Source: Oscillospiraceae bacterium (GTDB lineage: Bacteria > Bacillota > Clostridia > Oscillospirales > Oscillospiraceae). Taken from it: a stretch of 64,000 nt of DNA. Positions 35,169 to 43,960 of this stretch are shown here, one piece after another. The DNA is taken from assembly GCA_020025575.1 (NCBI GenBank), contig JAHHRW010000005.1:69811-133810 (forward strand), read 5' to 3'. The notes beneath the pieces are model-generated. The model saw nothing but the letters and a program-made list of their open reading frames with translations. It had not been told where the DNA came from and ran no database searches. Position numbers and translations under genes: made by a program. Within the stretch, counting starts at the first letter, position 1; each line of letters opens with the position of its first letter.

Positions 35169-36326
35169 ATGGATTATTACATGATTAATGCACAGGTTTA
35201 TCACAAGCATTCCTTCCAGCCACATGTCATTCATGTGACAGATGGCAAAATCAAGCTCTGCACCAATCAGGAAGTGCCCACGGGGGCAGAAACATATGAT
35301 GTAAAGGGCATGAAGGTTGTCCCCGGATTTATTGATATTCATACCCATGGAGCTGTGGGTGTGGATGTGAACAGCGCAACGGCTGAGGATCTGCGCAAAA
35401 TCGGGCGGTTTTTTGCGTCCAATGGTACAACAGCTTGGCTTGGCTCTGTTTTGACCGATACGGTGGAGCAGACAGACTGGTGCATCAATCAGTTTCAGGA
35501 ATACGACAAAACCCATGCCCCTGATGCAGCCCAACTGCTGGGTGTTCATCTGGAAGGCCCTTTCCTTGCCAGCCAATACAAGGGCGCAATGCCTGAGCAT
35601 CTGCTGCAGCAGGGGAATACAGAACTTTTGCAGCACTATCAGGATTTGGCAGGGGGGAGAATCAAGTACCTCACGGTGTCTCCTGAGGTTCCCGGCGTAA
35701 TTGAGATGATTCCTGAGGCGAAAAAAATGGGCATTCGGGTGGGCATCGGCCATTCTGGAGCGACTTACCAGCAGGCTGTGGATGCAATTGACAGCGGTGC
35801 GGATTTGGCTACACATACGTTCAATGCAATGCGCCTGTTCCATCAGCATGAGCCTGCCATCATGGGTGCTGTTCTGGAAAACGATGATGTGTACTGTGAA
35901 ATGATCTGTGACGGATTGCATCTGGTTCCTGCCACGGTGAGATTGCTGGTTAAGATTAAGGGCATGGACAAGGTCATTGGCATCACGGACTCCATCATGG
36001 CAGCGGGCTTGCCCGATGGCAACTACCATCTGGGTGTTAACGATGTGGTGGTGAAGGACGGAGATGCAAAGCTGGCAAGCAACGGCACCAGAGCAGGCAG
36101 TACCCTGACCCTCAATCGGGGGCTGAAGAACCTGCTGGCATTCACCGGCAAGTCCCTGGAAGAGGCCCTTCCTGCGCTGACAGAGAATCCTGCAAAACTT
36201 CTGGGTGTGGATGACCACATCGGATTTATCGAGGATGGCATGGATGCGGATTTGGTTATATTGGATGAGCACAATGACATTGCCAAGGTTTTCCTGAAGG
36301 GCAATGCAGTGCCTCAGCAAGCATAA
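35169..36326 (+). CDS. nagA: N-acetylglucosamine-6-phosphate deacetylase
   Basis: 385 residues of the amidohydrolase superfamily. It removes acetate from GlcNAc 6-phosphate to give the NagB substrate. Motifs: PGFIDIHTHGAVG, GVHLEGPF, GHSGAT, THTFNAM and the metal Asp in GITDS. Together with nagB, aldolase, phosphofructokinase and triosephosphate isomerase it completes a route from N-acetylated amino sugar phosphate to triose phosphates. Confidence 0.94.
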   Translation: MDYYMINAQVYHKHSFQPHVIHVTDGKIKLCTNQEVPTGAETYDVKGMKVVPGFIDIHTHGAVGVDVNSATAEDLRKIGRFFASNGTTAWLGSVLTDTVEQTDWCINQFQEYDKTHAPDAAQLLGVHLEGPFLASQYKGAMPEHLLQQGNTELLQHYQDLAGGRIKYLTVSPEVPGVIEMIPEAKKMGIRVGIGHSGATYQQAVDAIDSGADLATHTFNAMRLFHQHEPAIMGAVLENDDVYCEMICDGLHLVPATVRLLVKIKGMDKVIGITDSIMAAGLPDGNYHLGVNDVVVKDGDAKLASNGTRAGSTLTLNRGLKNLLAFTGKSLEEALPALTENPAKLLGVDDHIGFIEDGMDADLVILDEHNDIAKVFLKGNAVPQQA

Positions 36327-36378
36327 CAGTTGCTTGGGATCACGCTGCATCAATTGATGAAAAAATTGGATATCCTTC

Positions 36379-36407
36379 TTGCTCATTTTCTGCTTTTTCT
36401 GTATAAT
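36379..36407 (+). promoter_or_regulatory. promoter of larB-larC1
   Basis: TTGCTC (36379-36384), 17-base spacer, TATAAT (36402-36407). The leader contains a TCATGGG/CCCATGA hairpin (36428-36434 with 36445-36451). The cofactor genes can thus be expressed apart from nagA. Confidence 0.7.
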
Positions 36408-36487
36408 GAGTCAAGATAATTGATGTGTCATGGGCACATGGGTTCCCATGATAAAGACGGGTAGCTTTTGACTTTTGGAGGCACAAA

Positions 36488-37243
36488 ATGAACAGCGATA
36501 TCAGAAAATTACTGGAATCTGTCCAGTCTGGAGAAACATCAGTAGATGATGCACTGATGGAAATGAAAACGGCTCCCTTTGAAGATATTGGATATGCCAA
36601 GGTGGATCTGCACCGGAGAATACGGCAGGGGGCTGCAGAGGTCATCTATGGTGCAGGGAAAACCCCGGAGCAGATTGCTGGTATTATAGAATCCATGCGC
36701 AGAAACGGGCAGGAGCGGGTGCTGATTACCAGAATGTCCCAGCAAGCAGCAGACTATGTTGAAAAAGTGGTGGAACTGGACTACCGCAAGGATTCCAAAG
36801 TGGGCATTGTGGGCGGATTTCCAGAGCCGAGTGGCATTGGAAAAGTGGTTATCGCCACGGGCGGTACCAGCGATATCCCGGTGGCGGAGGAGGCGGCACT
36901 GACTGCCGAGATACTTGGCAGCAAGGTCGAGCGGCTCTATGATGTGGGCGTTGCCGGGGTTCACCGTTTGCTTGCTCACATGGAACTGATTATGGGCGCC
37001 AGCGTGATTGTTGCCATTGCGGGCATGGAAGGTGCGCTTGCCAGTGTGATTGGTGGGCTGGCAGACTGCCCTGTAATCGCAGTTCCCACCAGTGTGGGAT
37101 ATGGTGCATCCTTTGGGGGTGTGTCGGCGCTGTTGTCCATGCTCAATTCCTGCGCCAGCGGTGTCAGTGTGGTGAATATCGATAATGGTTTCGGGGCTGG
37201 GTATCTTGCCAACATGATTAACCATATGGAGGTGCATCCATGA
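36488..37243 (+). CDS. larB: LarB, nickel-pincer cofactor biosynthesis
   Basis: 251 residues, AIR-carboxylase-like. LarB carboxylates nicotinic acid adenine dinucleotide and hydrolyses it to a pyridinium dicarboxylate mononucleotide, the first step to the nickel-pincer nucleotide. Signature regions are VIYGAGKTPEQIAGI, VIATGGTSDIPVAEEA, DVGVAGVHRLL and VPTSVGYGASFGG. Its stop overlaps larC1 by four bases. Confidence 0.93.
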   Translation: MNSDIRKLLESVQSGETSVDDALMEMKTAPFEDIGYAKVDLHRRIRQGAAEVIYGAGKTPEQIAGIIESMRRNGQERVLITRMSQQAADYVEKVVELDYRKDSKVGIVGGFPEPSGIGKVVIATGGTSDIPVAEEAALTAEILGSKVERLYDVGVAGVHRLLAHMELIMGASVIVAIAGMEGALASVIGGLADCPVIAVPTSVGYGASFGGVSALLSMLNSCASGVSVVNIDNGFGAGYLANMINHMEVHP

Positions 37244-38031
37244 GAATGCTCTATATTGACTGCGGCATGGGTGCGGCGGGGGATATGCTGACCGCTGCCC
37301 TGCTGGAACTGATGCCCGATCCGGAAGAAACCCTTCGGGAGCTGAACGCCCTGGGGATTCCTGGCGTTGTATTTTCCATGGAAAAAAGCGTCAAATGCGG
37401 CATAAACGGAACCCACATGGTTGTAAAAGTGCATAATGCAGAAGAGGATGAACAACTGCATCATGACCACCATGATTCCCATCATCATGACCGCCATCAT
37501 GAGCATCATGGTCACCACCATCACAGCAGCCTGCATGATATCGAGCATATTTTCAGCCATCTTGCGCTGCCTGAAGAAGTGAAACAGGACGCACTGACGG
37601 TATACAGGCTGATTGCACAGGCAGAAAGCCATGCCCATGGCGTTCCCGTCTCAGAAATTCACTTCCACGAGGTGGGCACCATGGATGCCATTGCGGATGT
37701 GACAGCGGTATGCCTGCTGCTGCACAAACTGCGCCCGGAGTGCATCGTGGCCTCTCCGGTTCATGTGGGGAGCGGAACCGTCCGCTGTGCCCACGGAATC
37801 CTGCCCGTTCCGGCACCTGCCACGGCGTTTCTTCTCAAGGATGTTCCCATCTACGGCGGCAGCATTCCCAGCGAGCTGTGCACACCTACGGGGGCGGCTC
37901 TGCTAAAGCATTTTGTGACAGAGTTCGGCAATATGCCGGTTATGAGGGTTTCCCAAATTGGATACGGCATGGGCAAGAAGGACTTTGAGCGGGCCAACTG
38001 CGTGCGTATCCTGCTGGGAGAGCGCATGTAA
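37240..38031 (+). CDS. larC: LarC N-terminal part (LarC1) only
   Basis: 263 residues. LarC is the CTP-dependent nickel insertase of pincer-cofactor synthesis. The N-terminal signatures are YIDCGMGAAGDMLTAAL and HFHEVGTMDAIADV, then TPTGAALL. A His-rich stretch (about residues 74-98) is a likely nickel store. A full LarC is about 400 residues; here the frame ends at LLGERM and the next gene begins on the other strand, leaving no room for LarC2 in any frame. LarE is also absent from the window, so both may lie elsewhere. Confidence 0.9.
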   Translation: MRMLYIDCGMGAAGDMLTAALLELMPDPEETLRELNALGIPGVVFSMEKSVKCGINGTHMVVKVHNAEEDEQLHHDHHDSHHHDRHHEHHGHHHHSSLHDIEHIFSHLALPEEVKQDALTVYRLIAQAESHAHGVPVSEIHFHEVGTMDAIADVTAVCLLLHKLRPECIVASPVHVGSGTVRCAHGILPVPAPATAFLLKDVPIYGGSIPSELCTPTGAALLKHFVTEFGNMPVMRVSQIGYGMGKKDFERANCVRILLGERM

Positions 38032-38052
38032 TCAAAACCCCGTCCACGAATC

Positions 38053-38085
38053 AAAAAACCCGTCCACCAAAACTGGTGGACGGGT
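38053..38085 (-). terminator. terminator of rnj (and barrier for larC)
   Basis: A perfect 11-bp stem (38058-38068 with 38075-38085). The A-run at 38053-38058 becomes the U-tract on the minus strand. Confidence 0.85.
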
Positions 38086-38096
38086 CATTTGCGTTA

Positions 38097-39752
38097 TCAG
38101 ATCTCCATGATTACGGGCAGAATCATGGGGTTGCGCTTGGTGGTCTTGTACAGGTAACCACTCAAGTCGTTCTTGATTGCGGATTTGATGGTGCTCCAAT
38201 CCTTGATGTGCTTGCGCTGGCAGCGCTCCACAGCCTCTTCGGCAACCTTTTTCAGGTTCTCCATCAGCTCTTCGGATTCCTTGACATAGACGAAACCTCT
38301 GGTGATGATATCGGGGCCGGAGATCACAGCACCATCCTGACTGGAAAGATTCAGGCACACAACGATCATGCCATCCTGGGCCAGGTGCTTGCGGTCTCTG
38401 AGAACCACGCTGCCCACATCGCCCACACCGGCGCCATCCACAAAGACCTTGCCGGCGGGAACCACACCGGTGATCTTGCAGCTGCGGTTGCTCAGTTCAA
38501 TCTGGGAACCAATTTCGCCAACGATGATGTGGGAGGGTTTCATACCCATCTGCTTTGCAAGACGGGCGTGGAGCTGCAGATGGCGGCACTCGCCATGAAC
38601 GGGAATAAAGAACTTGGGCTTGCACAGACCGTGGACAATCTTCAGCTCTTCCTGACAGGCGTGTCCGGAAACATGCAGACCTTCGCTCTTTTCGTAAACC
38701 ACATCTGCACCCTTGCGGTACAGCTCGTTGATGATCTTGCTGACAGCCTTCTCGTTGCCGGGAATGGCGGATGCGGAAATGATGATGCGGTCACCGGCCT
38801 GAATTTCGATAAACTTGTGGGTGCTGAATGCCATGCGATACAGCGCAGACATATTTTCACCCTGAGAGCCGGTGGAAACAATAACCACCTTATTCTTGGG
38901 CAGGCTCTTTACGGCGGCCAGATCCACAATGGTGTTGGCGGGCACCTTCAGATAGCCCAGGTCGGATGCAACTTTCAGCACATTCTCCATGCTCCGTCCG
39001 GTAACAGCGACCTTACGGCCGTAGCGGTGGGCGGTGGCAAGAACGGCCTGAATGCGGTGCATATTGGAGGCAAAAGTGGTAACAACGATACGCTGGTCAC
39101 AGTTCTTGAACTGACGGTCAAGACCTTCTGCCACGGTGTTTTCGCTGGGGGTATAGCCCGCACGCTCGATGTTGGTAGAATCAGCCAGCAGAGCCAGCAC
39201 GCCGCGTCTGCCCAGTTCACCCAATCGACCCAAATCAATCATGCCGTCTGCGGCAGTGGGGTCGATTTTGAAGTCGCCGGTCATGACCACGGTACCTACC
39301 GGGGTCTTGATGGCAAAGCAGACAGCGTCGGCGATGGAGTGGTTCACATGGATGAATTCCACGCTGAAACAGCCGGCCTTTACCACATCGCCGGGCTTGT
39401 GGGTGACGAGCTTTACCTTTTGTGAAAGGCCATGCTCCTCTAGCTTTAGCTTGATCAGACCGTTGGTCATGGCGGTGCCATGGATGGGGCAGCTGACCTG
39501 CTGCATGCAATAGGGAATGGAACCAATATGGTCTTCGTGACCATGGGTGATGAACATACCCCGCAGTTTGTCTGCATTCTTGACCAGATAGCTGAAGTCG
39601 GGAATCACCAGATCCACACCATACATCTCATCATCCGGGAATGCAACACCGCAGTCCACTACAATCATGTCCTTGCCATACTCTAAGACGGTAATGTTTT
39701 TTCCGATTTCGTCCAAACCGCCCAGAGGGATAATCTTCAATTTTTCAGCCAA
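38097..39752 (-). CDS. rnj: ribonuclease J
   Basis: 551 residues of the metallo-beta-lactamase/beta-CASP family; 5'-exo and endonuclease for mRNA decay and rRNA maturation. The opening KIIPLGGLDEIGKN and metal motif THGHEDHIGS are diagnostic; the C-terminal domain is present. The start is taken as the TTG in TTGGCTGAAAAA, 13 bases after AAGGAG, which is long; an earlier in-frame ATG at 39854 would add 34 unrelated residues. A roughly 200-base leader precedes it. Confidence 0.92.
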   Translation of the reverse strand: MAEKLKIIPLGGLDEIGKNITVLEYGKDMIVVDCGVAFPDDEMYGVDLVIPDFSYLVKNADKLRGMFITHGHEDHIGSIPYCMQQVSCPIHGTAMTNGLIKLKLEEHGLSQKVKLVTHKPGDVVKAGCFSVEFIHVNHSIADAVCFAIKTPVGTVVMTGDFKIDPTAADGMIDLGRLGELGRRGVLALLADSTNIERAGYTPSENTVAEGLDRQFKNCDQRIVVTTFASNMHRIQAVLATAHRYGRKVAVTGRSMENVLKVASDLGYLKVPANTIVDLAAVKSLPKNKVVIVSTGSQGENMSALYRMAFSTHKFIEIQAGDRIIISASAIPGNEKAVSKIINELYRKGADVVYEKSEGLHVSGHACQEELKIVHGLCKPKFFIPVHGECRHLQLHARLAKQMGMKPSHIIVGEIGSQIELSNRSCKITGVVPAGKVFVDGAGVGDVGSVVLRDRKHLAQDGMIVVCLNLSSQDGAVISGPDIITRGFVYVKESEELMENLKKVAEEAVERCQRKHIKDWSTIKSAIKNDLSGYLYKTTKRNPMILPVIMEI

Positions 39753-40043
39753 TTTTAAATCAATTCTCCTTTCAAATTGTGAACGCTGCGAAAATGCAGC
39801 AATAAACAGACCAATGTGTTGCCATCCGCCGGACCCTGTATCGTCCATTGGCATGGAACTGTGCCTGTAAGCTATTTTACGTTTTTGTGTAATCGACTGG
39901 GTTTTGCCGATCGATGGTCTGCGCGGGTCTGCCCACCCGGCGCATGCTGTAATGGATTATACCACAATTTTATAAAAAAGTACACATGTAATTTCTCATG
40001 CCGCCCAAGATGCTAGAAATTCGGGAAAAACGGTTAAAATCTA
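39753..40043. other. divergent intergenic region of rnj and gdpP
   Basis: No gene is visible. On the minus strand TGGTATAAT (-10 at 39956-39961) predicts a leader of about 200 bases for rnj. Near its 5' end GCGC-GGGT (39921-39928) pairs with ACCC-G-GCGC (39935-39943), a compact hairpin that could protect the 5' end or be a control site. Confidence 0.5.
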
Positions 40044-40072
40044 TTGCACCTTGCAGTGGAGTTTGATATAAT
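40044..40072 (+). promoter_or_regulatory. promoter of the gdpP operon
   Basis: TTGCAC (40044-40049), 17-base spacer ending TGA, TATAAT (40067-40072). It excludes the in-frame ATG at 40044 as a start for gdpP. Confidence 0.8.
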
Positions 40073-40127
40073 ATCCCCTATAATTGAGAACAATGGGGAC
40101 AAATGCCCTAAAATGGAGGCGAACAGG

Positions 40128-42104
40128 ATGAACCGAAAACTCGGCAGATTGATTCAGCCCGGAATGGGTTTGTATTTTGTGGTAATGCTTGCATTTGCAT
40201 TATCGGCAATTTTGATGGATCGGCCGATTTATGCCATTGTCGAAACGGCAATTACGGCAGTGCTGTTCATATTCTATCAGTTTAGTAAAGTATACCGCCG
40301 CAGAGAGCTGGAGTCATTTATTCAGTCGGCAACCAATACACTTGGCACCACCGATGGTGGCAAGACGCCGTTTCCCATGGTTTTGACACGGTTGGGGGAC
40401 GGTGCCATCATTTGGTTCAATGAGCCCTTCGCGCAGATGTCCGGCTTTAAGGATAAGATGTATGAGCAGAAGATCACAGACCTTTTGCCCAATTTTACCA
40501 GTGAATGGCTGGTTGCCGGACAGAGCGAATATCCCTATGATGTGACATTGGCAGAACGCCGTTACCGGATCTACGGCACCACCATCCATGCCGATGACCC
40601 TCAGGGAACGCTGTTGGCAGCACTATATTTCTCGGATTTGACGGATTTATACCAGATTCGGGATGAATACATCCGCTCGAGACCCGTGGTGTCGCTGATT
40701 GTGGTGGATAACTATGACGAGCTCACCAAGAACCTGTCCGAAAGCGGGATCTCTTCGCTGAATGCCCGGATCAATGAATGCATCACCCATTGGGTGGAGG
40801 GCTACCATGGAATCCTGCGCAGACTGGAACGGAATCGATATCTGTTTATTTTTGAAAAGTGGGATTTGCAAAGTGCGGTGGAGAATAAATTCTCCATTCT
40901 CGACGATATTCACCAGATCACCAGCCCTTCTGGGGTAGCGGCATCCATCAGCTTTGGTCTGGGCGTGGATGGCGGCAGCTTTGAAGAGTGCTATGATTTT
41001 GCGGCACTGGCCATCGAAATGAGTCTGAGCCGGGGTGGTGATCAGGCGGTTATCAAGGATCGTCTGAACTTTAACTTCTATGGCGGCAGAGCCAAGGAAG
41101 TAGATCACAGGAGCAAGGTTCGCTCCCGTGTGACAGCCAGCTCCCTCATGGAGCTGATCGGCCAGAGCACACAGGTGTTTGTTATGGGCCACAAGAATGC
41201 AGACATGGACGCTGTCGGCGCAGCGCTGGGTGTGTGCTGTATGTGCCGTAAAAAGGGAAAAAAGCACTTCCTTGTCATTGACAAGGAGCATAATTCCGCA
41301 GAAAAGCTGCTGGAAGAGGTCAGCCAGGTTCCGGAGTACGCAGACCGCATCATTTCCGGTCAGGATGCCCTGCTTATGGCGGATTCGGGCAGCGTTTTGA
41401 TTGTGGTGGATACCAACCGTCCCAATCAGGTGGAGTGCAGCTCCCTGCTGGAGGCAATCCCCAAGGTATGTGTCATCGACCACCACCGCCGTGCTGCGGA
41501 TTACATCAACCCTGTGGTTGTCAATTTCCATGAACCATATGCATCTTCTGCATCAGAGCTTGCAACCGAGCTTTTGGAGTATGTGGTGGAAAAGCAGGAT
41601 GTGCTGCCTGTGGAGGCCAAGGGCCTGCTTGCCGGTATTTTCCTGGATACCAAGAGTTTCAATGTCCGAACCGGAGAGCGCAGCTTTGAGGCAGCGGCAT
41701 TCCTGAGAAGATTGGGCGCTGAAACGGTGGAGGTCAAAAAGCTGATGCAGAGCGACTTCCAAAATACCATGGCACGCTATCAGATCATCAAATCCGCCAA
41801 GCTGTATCGCAACGAAATCGCCATTGCGGCGCTGGATACCACGACTTCCCGGGCACTGGCTGCCCAGTCGGCGGATGAGCTGTTGAATATCACTGGCATA
41901 CAGTCGTCCTTTGTGCTGTATCCCCAGGATGATATGGTGATTATCTCAGCCCGTTCCATTGGTGAGGCCAATGTACAGGTGATTCTGGAGCCTCTGGGCG
42001 GCGGCGGCAATGCGGCCACTGCAGGCGCGCAGGTCAATCATGCCACCGTGGATGAGGTGCTGGACAAGCTGGTTGCATCCATTGATGATTATTATAGAAC
42101 ATAA
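40128..42104 (+). CDS. gdpP: GdpP-type cyclic-di-AMP phosphodiesterase
   Basis: 658 residues. Two N-terminal helices (about 12-58), a PAS-like region (about 75-170), a degenerate GGDEF domain (about 175-305), then DHH (GHKNADMDAVGAALG; VIDHHRRAA) and DHHA1 (GGGGNAATAGAQ). It hydrolyses c-di-AMP to pApA and tunes osmotic and wall homeostasis. The ATG after GGAGGCGAACAGG is chosen. First gene of the classic gdpP-rplI-dnaB order. Confidence 0.94.
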   Translation: MNRKLGRLIQPGMGLYFVVMLAFALSAILMDRPIYAIVETAITAVLFIFYQFSKVYRRRELESFIQSATNTLGTTDGGKTPFPMVLTRLGDGAIIWFNEPFAQMSGFKDKMYEQKITDLLPNFTSEWLVAGQSEYPYDVTLAERRYRIYGTTIHADDPQGTLLAALYFSDLTDLYQIRDEYIRSRPVVSLIVVDNYDELTKNLSESGISSLNARINECITHWVEGYHGILRRLERNRYLFIFEKWDLQSAVENKFSILDDIHQITSPSGVAASISFGLGVDGGSFEECYDFAALAIEMSLSRGGDQAVIKDRLNFNFYGGRAKEVDHRSKVRSRVTASSLMELIGQSTQVFVMGHKNADMDAVGAALGVCCMCRKKGKKHFLVIDKEHNSAEKLLEEVSQVPEYADRIISGQDALLMADSGSVLIVVDTNRPNQVECSSLLEAIPKVCVIDHHRRAADYINPVVVNFHEPYASSASELATELLEYVVEKQDVLPVEAKGLLAGIFLDTKSFNVRTGERSFEAAAFLRRLGAETVEVKKLMQSDFQNTMARYQIIKSAKLYRNEIAIAALDTTTSRALAAQSADELLNITGIQSSFVLYPQDDMVIISARSIGEANVQVILEPLGGGGNAATAGAQVNHATVDEVLDKLVASIDDYYRT

Positions 42105-42124
42105 CCGAAAAGGAGTAATACGAT

Positions 42125-42571
42125 ATGAAAGTTATTTTGTTGACTGATGTAAAAGGCAAAGGAAAAAAGGGTCAGATGATCGAGGTCTCTGACGGCTACG
42201 CCAGAAACTATATGCTGCCGCGTAAGATGGCCATTGAGGCAACTGCGGATGCGGTCAATACAAAGCGCATGAATGACAAGGCAACCCAGGAACGTCAGGC
42301 CAAGGAGCGTGCCGAGGCACTGGAGATTTCCAAGAAACTCCGGGAGATGACCCTGACCGTGACTGCCAAGGGCGGCGGAACCGGCAGATTGTTCGGCGCG
42401 GTGACCAATCAGGAAATTGCCGAGGCACTGAAGAAGAATGCCGGCATCACCATCGACAAGCGCAAGATCGTCATTGATGAGCCCATCAAGAATGTTGGCA
42501 CCTACACCGTTAAGTGCAAGCTGGGCTATGAGATCGTGGGCGAGCTGACCGTTAAGATCGAAGAAGCATAA
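42125..42571 (+). CDS. rplI: 50S ribosomal protein L9
   Basis: 148 residues, normal. The N-terminal RNA-binding domain MKVILLTDVKGKGKKGQMIE and NYMLPRKMA, a long linker helix and a C-terminal domain (GRLFGAVTNQEIAEAL) are all present. AAAAGGAG ribosome site, 20 bases after gdpP. Confidence 0.97.
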   Translation: MKVILLTDVKGKGKKGQMIEVSDGYARNYMLPRKMAIEATADAVNTKRMNDKATQERQAKERAEALEISKKLREMTLTVTAKGGGTGRLFGAVTNQEIAEALKKNAGITIDKRKIVIDEPIKNVGTYTVKCKLGYEIVGELTVKIEEA

Positions 42572-42622
42572 GCATTTTACGAAAAATATGCCGCGGCTGG
42601 ATGCCGCAGAGGAGGGGGATAC

Positions 42623-43960
42623 ATGGATGAAGAACTGGTAGGCCGGCAGCAGCCCCAGTCACTGGAGGCGGAGCAGGCGGTTCTGGGCTCAATCTTGATT
42701 GACAGCACCTGCGTGGCAGATGTGATTGGCGTGGTGCACCCGGAGGATTTCTATCTGGAACAGAATCGGGAGATTTTTGAAACGATCTATACCATGTTTA
42801 ACTTCTCCCAGACCATTGACCCCGTCACCGTTTTGGACAAGATGCGGGAGCTTGGCAACTACCATGACAACTCCCGAGATTATATCCTGCAGCTCATGGA
42901 AATCACGCCCACTGCAGCAAATGTGGTGCGTTATGCCAAGATTGTCCGGGAAAAGGCTATGCTGCGCAGTCTTGCCCAGGCGGCGGCGGATATTTCCGAA
43001 ATCGTCTACGATCAGCTGGGCACGCCCAGCGAAATCCTGGAGGCAGCGGAGAAGAAAATCTATGCCCTGCGAAAGGGTGAACGAACGGACTCTCTGGAGC
43101 ATATCGGCACGGTTCTGTATAAGGTTTTTGACCACCTGACGGAGCTGAGCGAGTCGGATTCTGCCATCCCCGGACTCTCTACCGGTCTGCGGGACTTGGA
43201 TACCAAAATCAATGGTCTGAATAAGTCCGACCTGCTGCTGATTGCCGCTCGTCCTGCTATGGGTAAAACATCGTTTGCGCTGAACATCGGCCTGAATGTC
43301 GCCAAAAAGTATAGTTCTACCGTGGCGATCTTTTCGTTGGAAATGTCCCGGGAGCAGCTGGCCATGCGTCTGTTGTCCGGTGAAAGCTTTGTGGACAGCC
43401 AGAAGATGCTGACCGGCAAGCTGTCCGATGAGGATTGGGGAAAACTGGCTATGGCATCGGCATCCCTGAGTCAGACGGATATTCGGGTGGATGATAACCC
43501 TGCTGTCACGGTTGCAGAGATGAATGCAAAACTGCGCCGGGTGGAGAATTTGGGCTTGGTCATCATCGACTATTTGCAGTTGATGACCGGCTCCGGCTAT
43601 GGCAAGCAGTCTGAAAACCGTGTTCAGGTGGTTGGTGAAATCTCCCGATCCCTGAAAATCATGGCCAAGGAACTGAATGTTCCCGTCATCTGTCTGAGCC
43701 AGCTGTCCCGTGCGGTGGAAAGCCGTACGGACAAGCGGCCCATCATGTCCGATCTGCGTGAATCCGGTGCAATCGAGCAGGACGCTGACGCCATTCTGTT
43801 CCTATACCGTGATGACTACTATAATGAAAACTCTGAGGAAAAGAATGTGGCTGAATGTATCGTGGCAAAGAACCGCCACGGCGAAACCGGAACCGTAAAG
43901 CTCCAGTGGCTGCCCCAGTTCACCACATTCGCAGATCGGGAGTGGAAGCATGCTGAGTAA
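42623..43960 (+). CDS. dnaB: replicative DNA helicase
   Basis: 445 residues. The N-terminal DnaG-interacting domain begins QSLEAEQAVLGSILID. The RecA-like helicase core has AARPAMGKTSFALN (Walker A), FSLEMS and IIDYLQLM (Walker B), and DLRESGAIEQDAD. No intein is present. GGAGGGG ribosome site. tilS starts 11 bases before its stop. Confidence 0.97.
   Translation: MDEELVGRQQPQSLEAEQAVLGSILIDSTCVADVIGVVHPEDFYLEQNREIFETIYTMFNFSQTIDPVTVLDKMRELGNYHDNSRDYILQLMEITPTAANVVRYAKIVREKAMLRSLAQAAADISEIVYDQLGTPSEILEAAEKKIYALRKGERTDSLEHIGTVLYKVFDHLTELSESDSAIPGLSTGLRDLDTKINGLNKSDLLLIAARPAMGKTSFALNIGLNVAKKYSSTVAIFSLEMSREQLAMRLLSGESFVDSQKMLTGKLSDEDWGKLAMASASLSQTDIRVDDNPAVTVAEMNAKLRRVENLGLVIIDYLQLMTGSGYGKQSENRVQVVGEISRSLKIMAKELNVPVICLSQLSRAVESRTDKRPIMSDLRESGAIEQDADAILFLYRDDYYNENSEEKNVAECIVAKNRHGETGTVKLQWLPQFTTFADREWKHAE

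Noticed and set aside
37445..37530. Tandem CATCAT-like repeat as a possible recombination or CRISPR-like repeat
   Set aside because: It is the codon pattern of the His-rich segment of LarC.
38031..38097. Programmed frameshift from larC1 into larC2
   Set aside because: Only 65 bases separate larC1 from the rnj stop and they hold a terminator; no LarC2 sequence in any frame.
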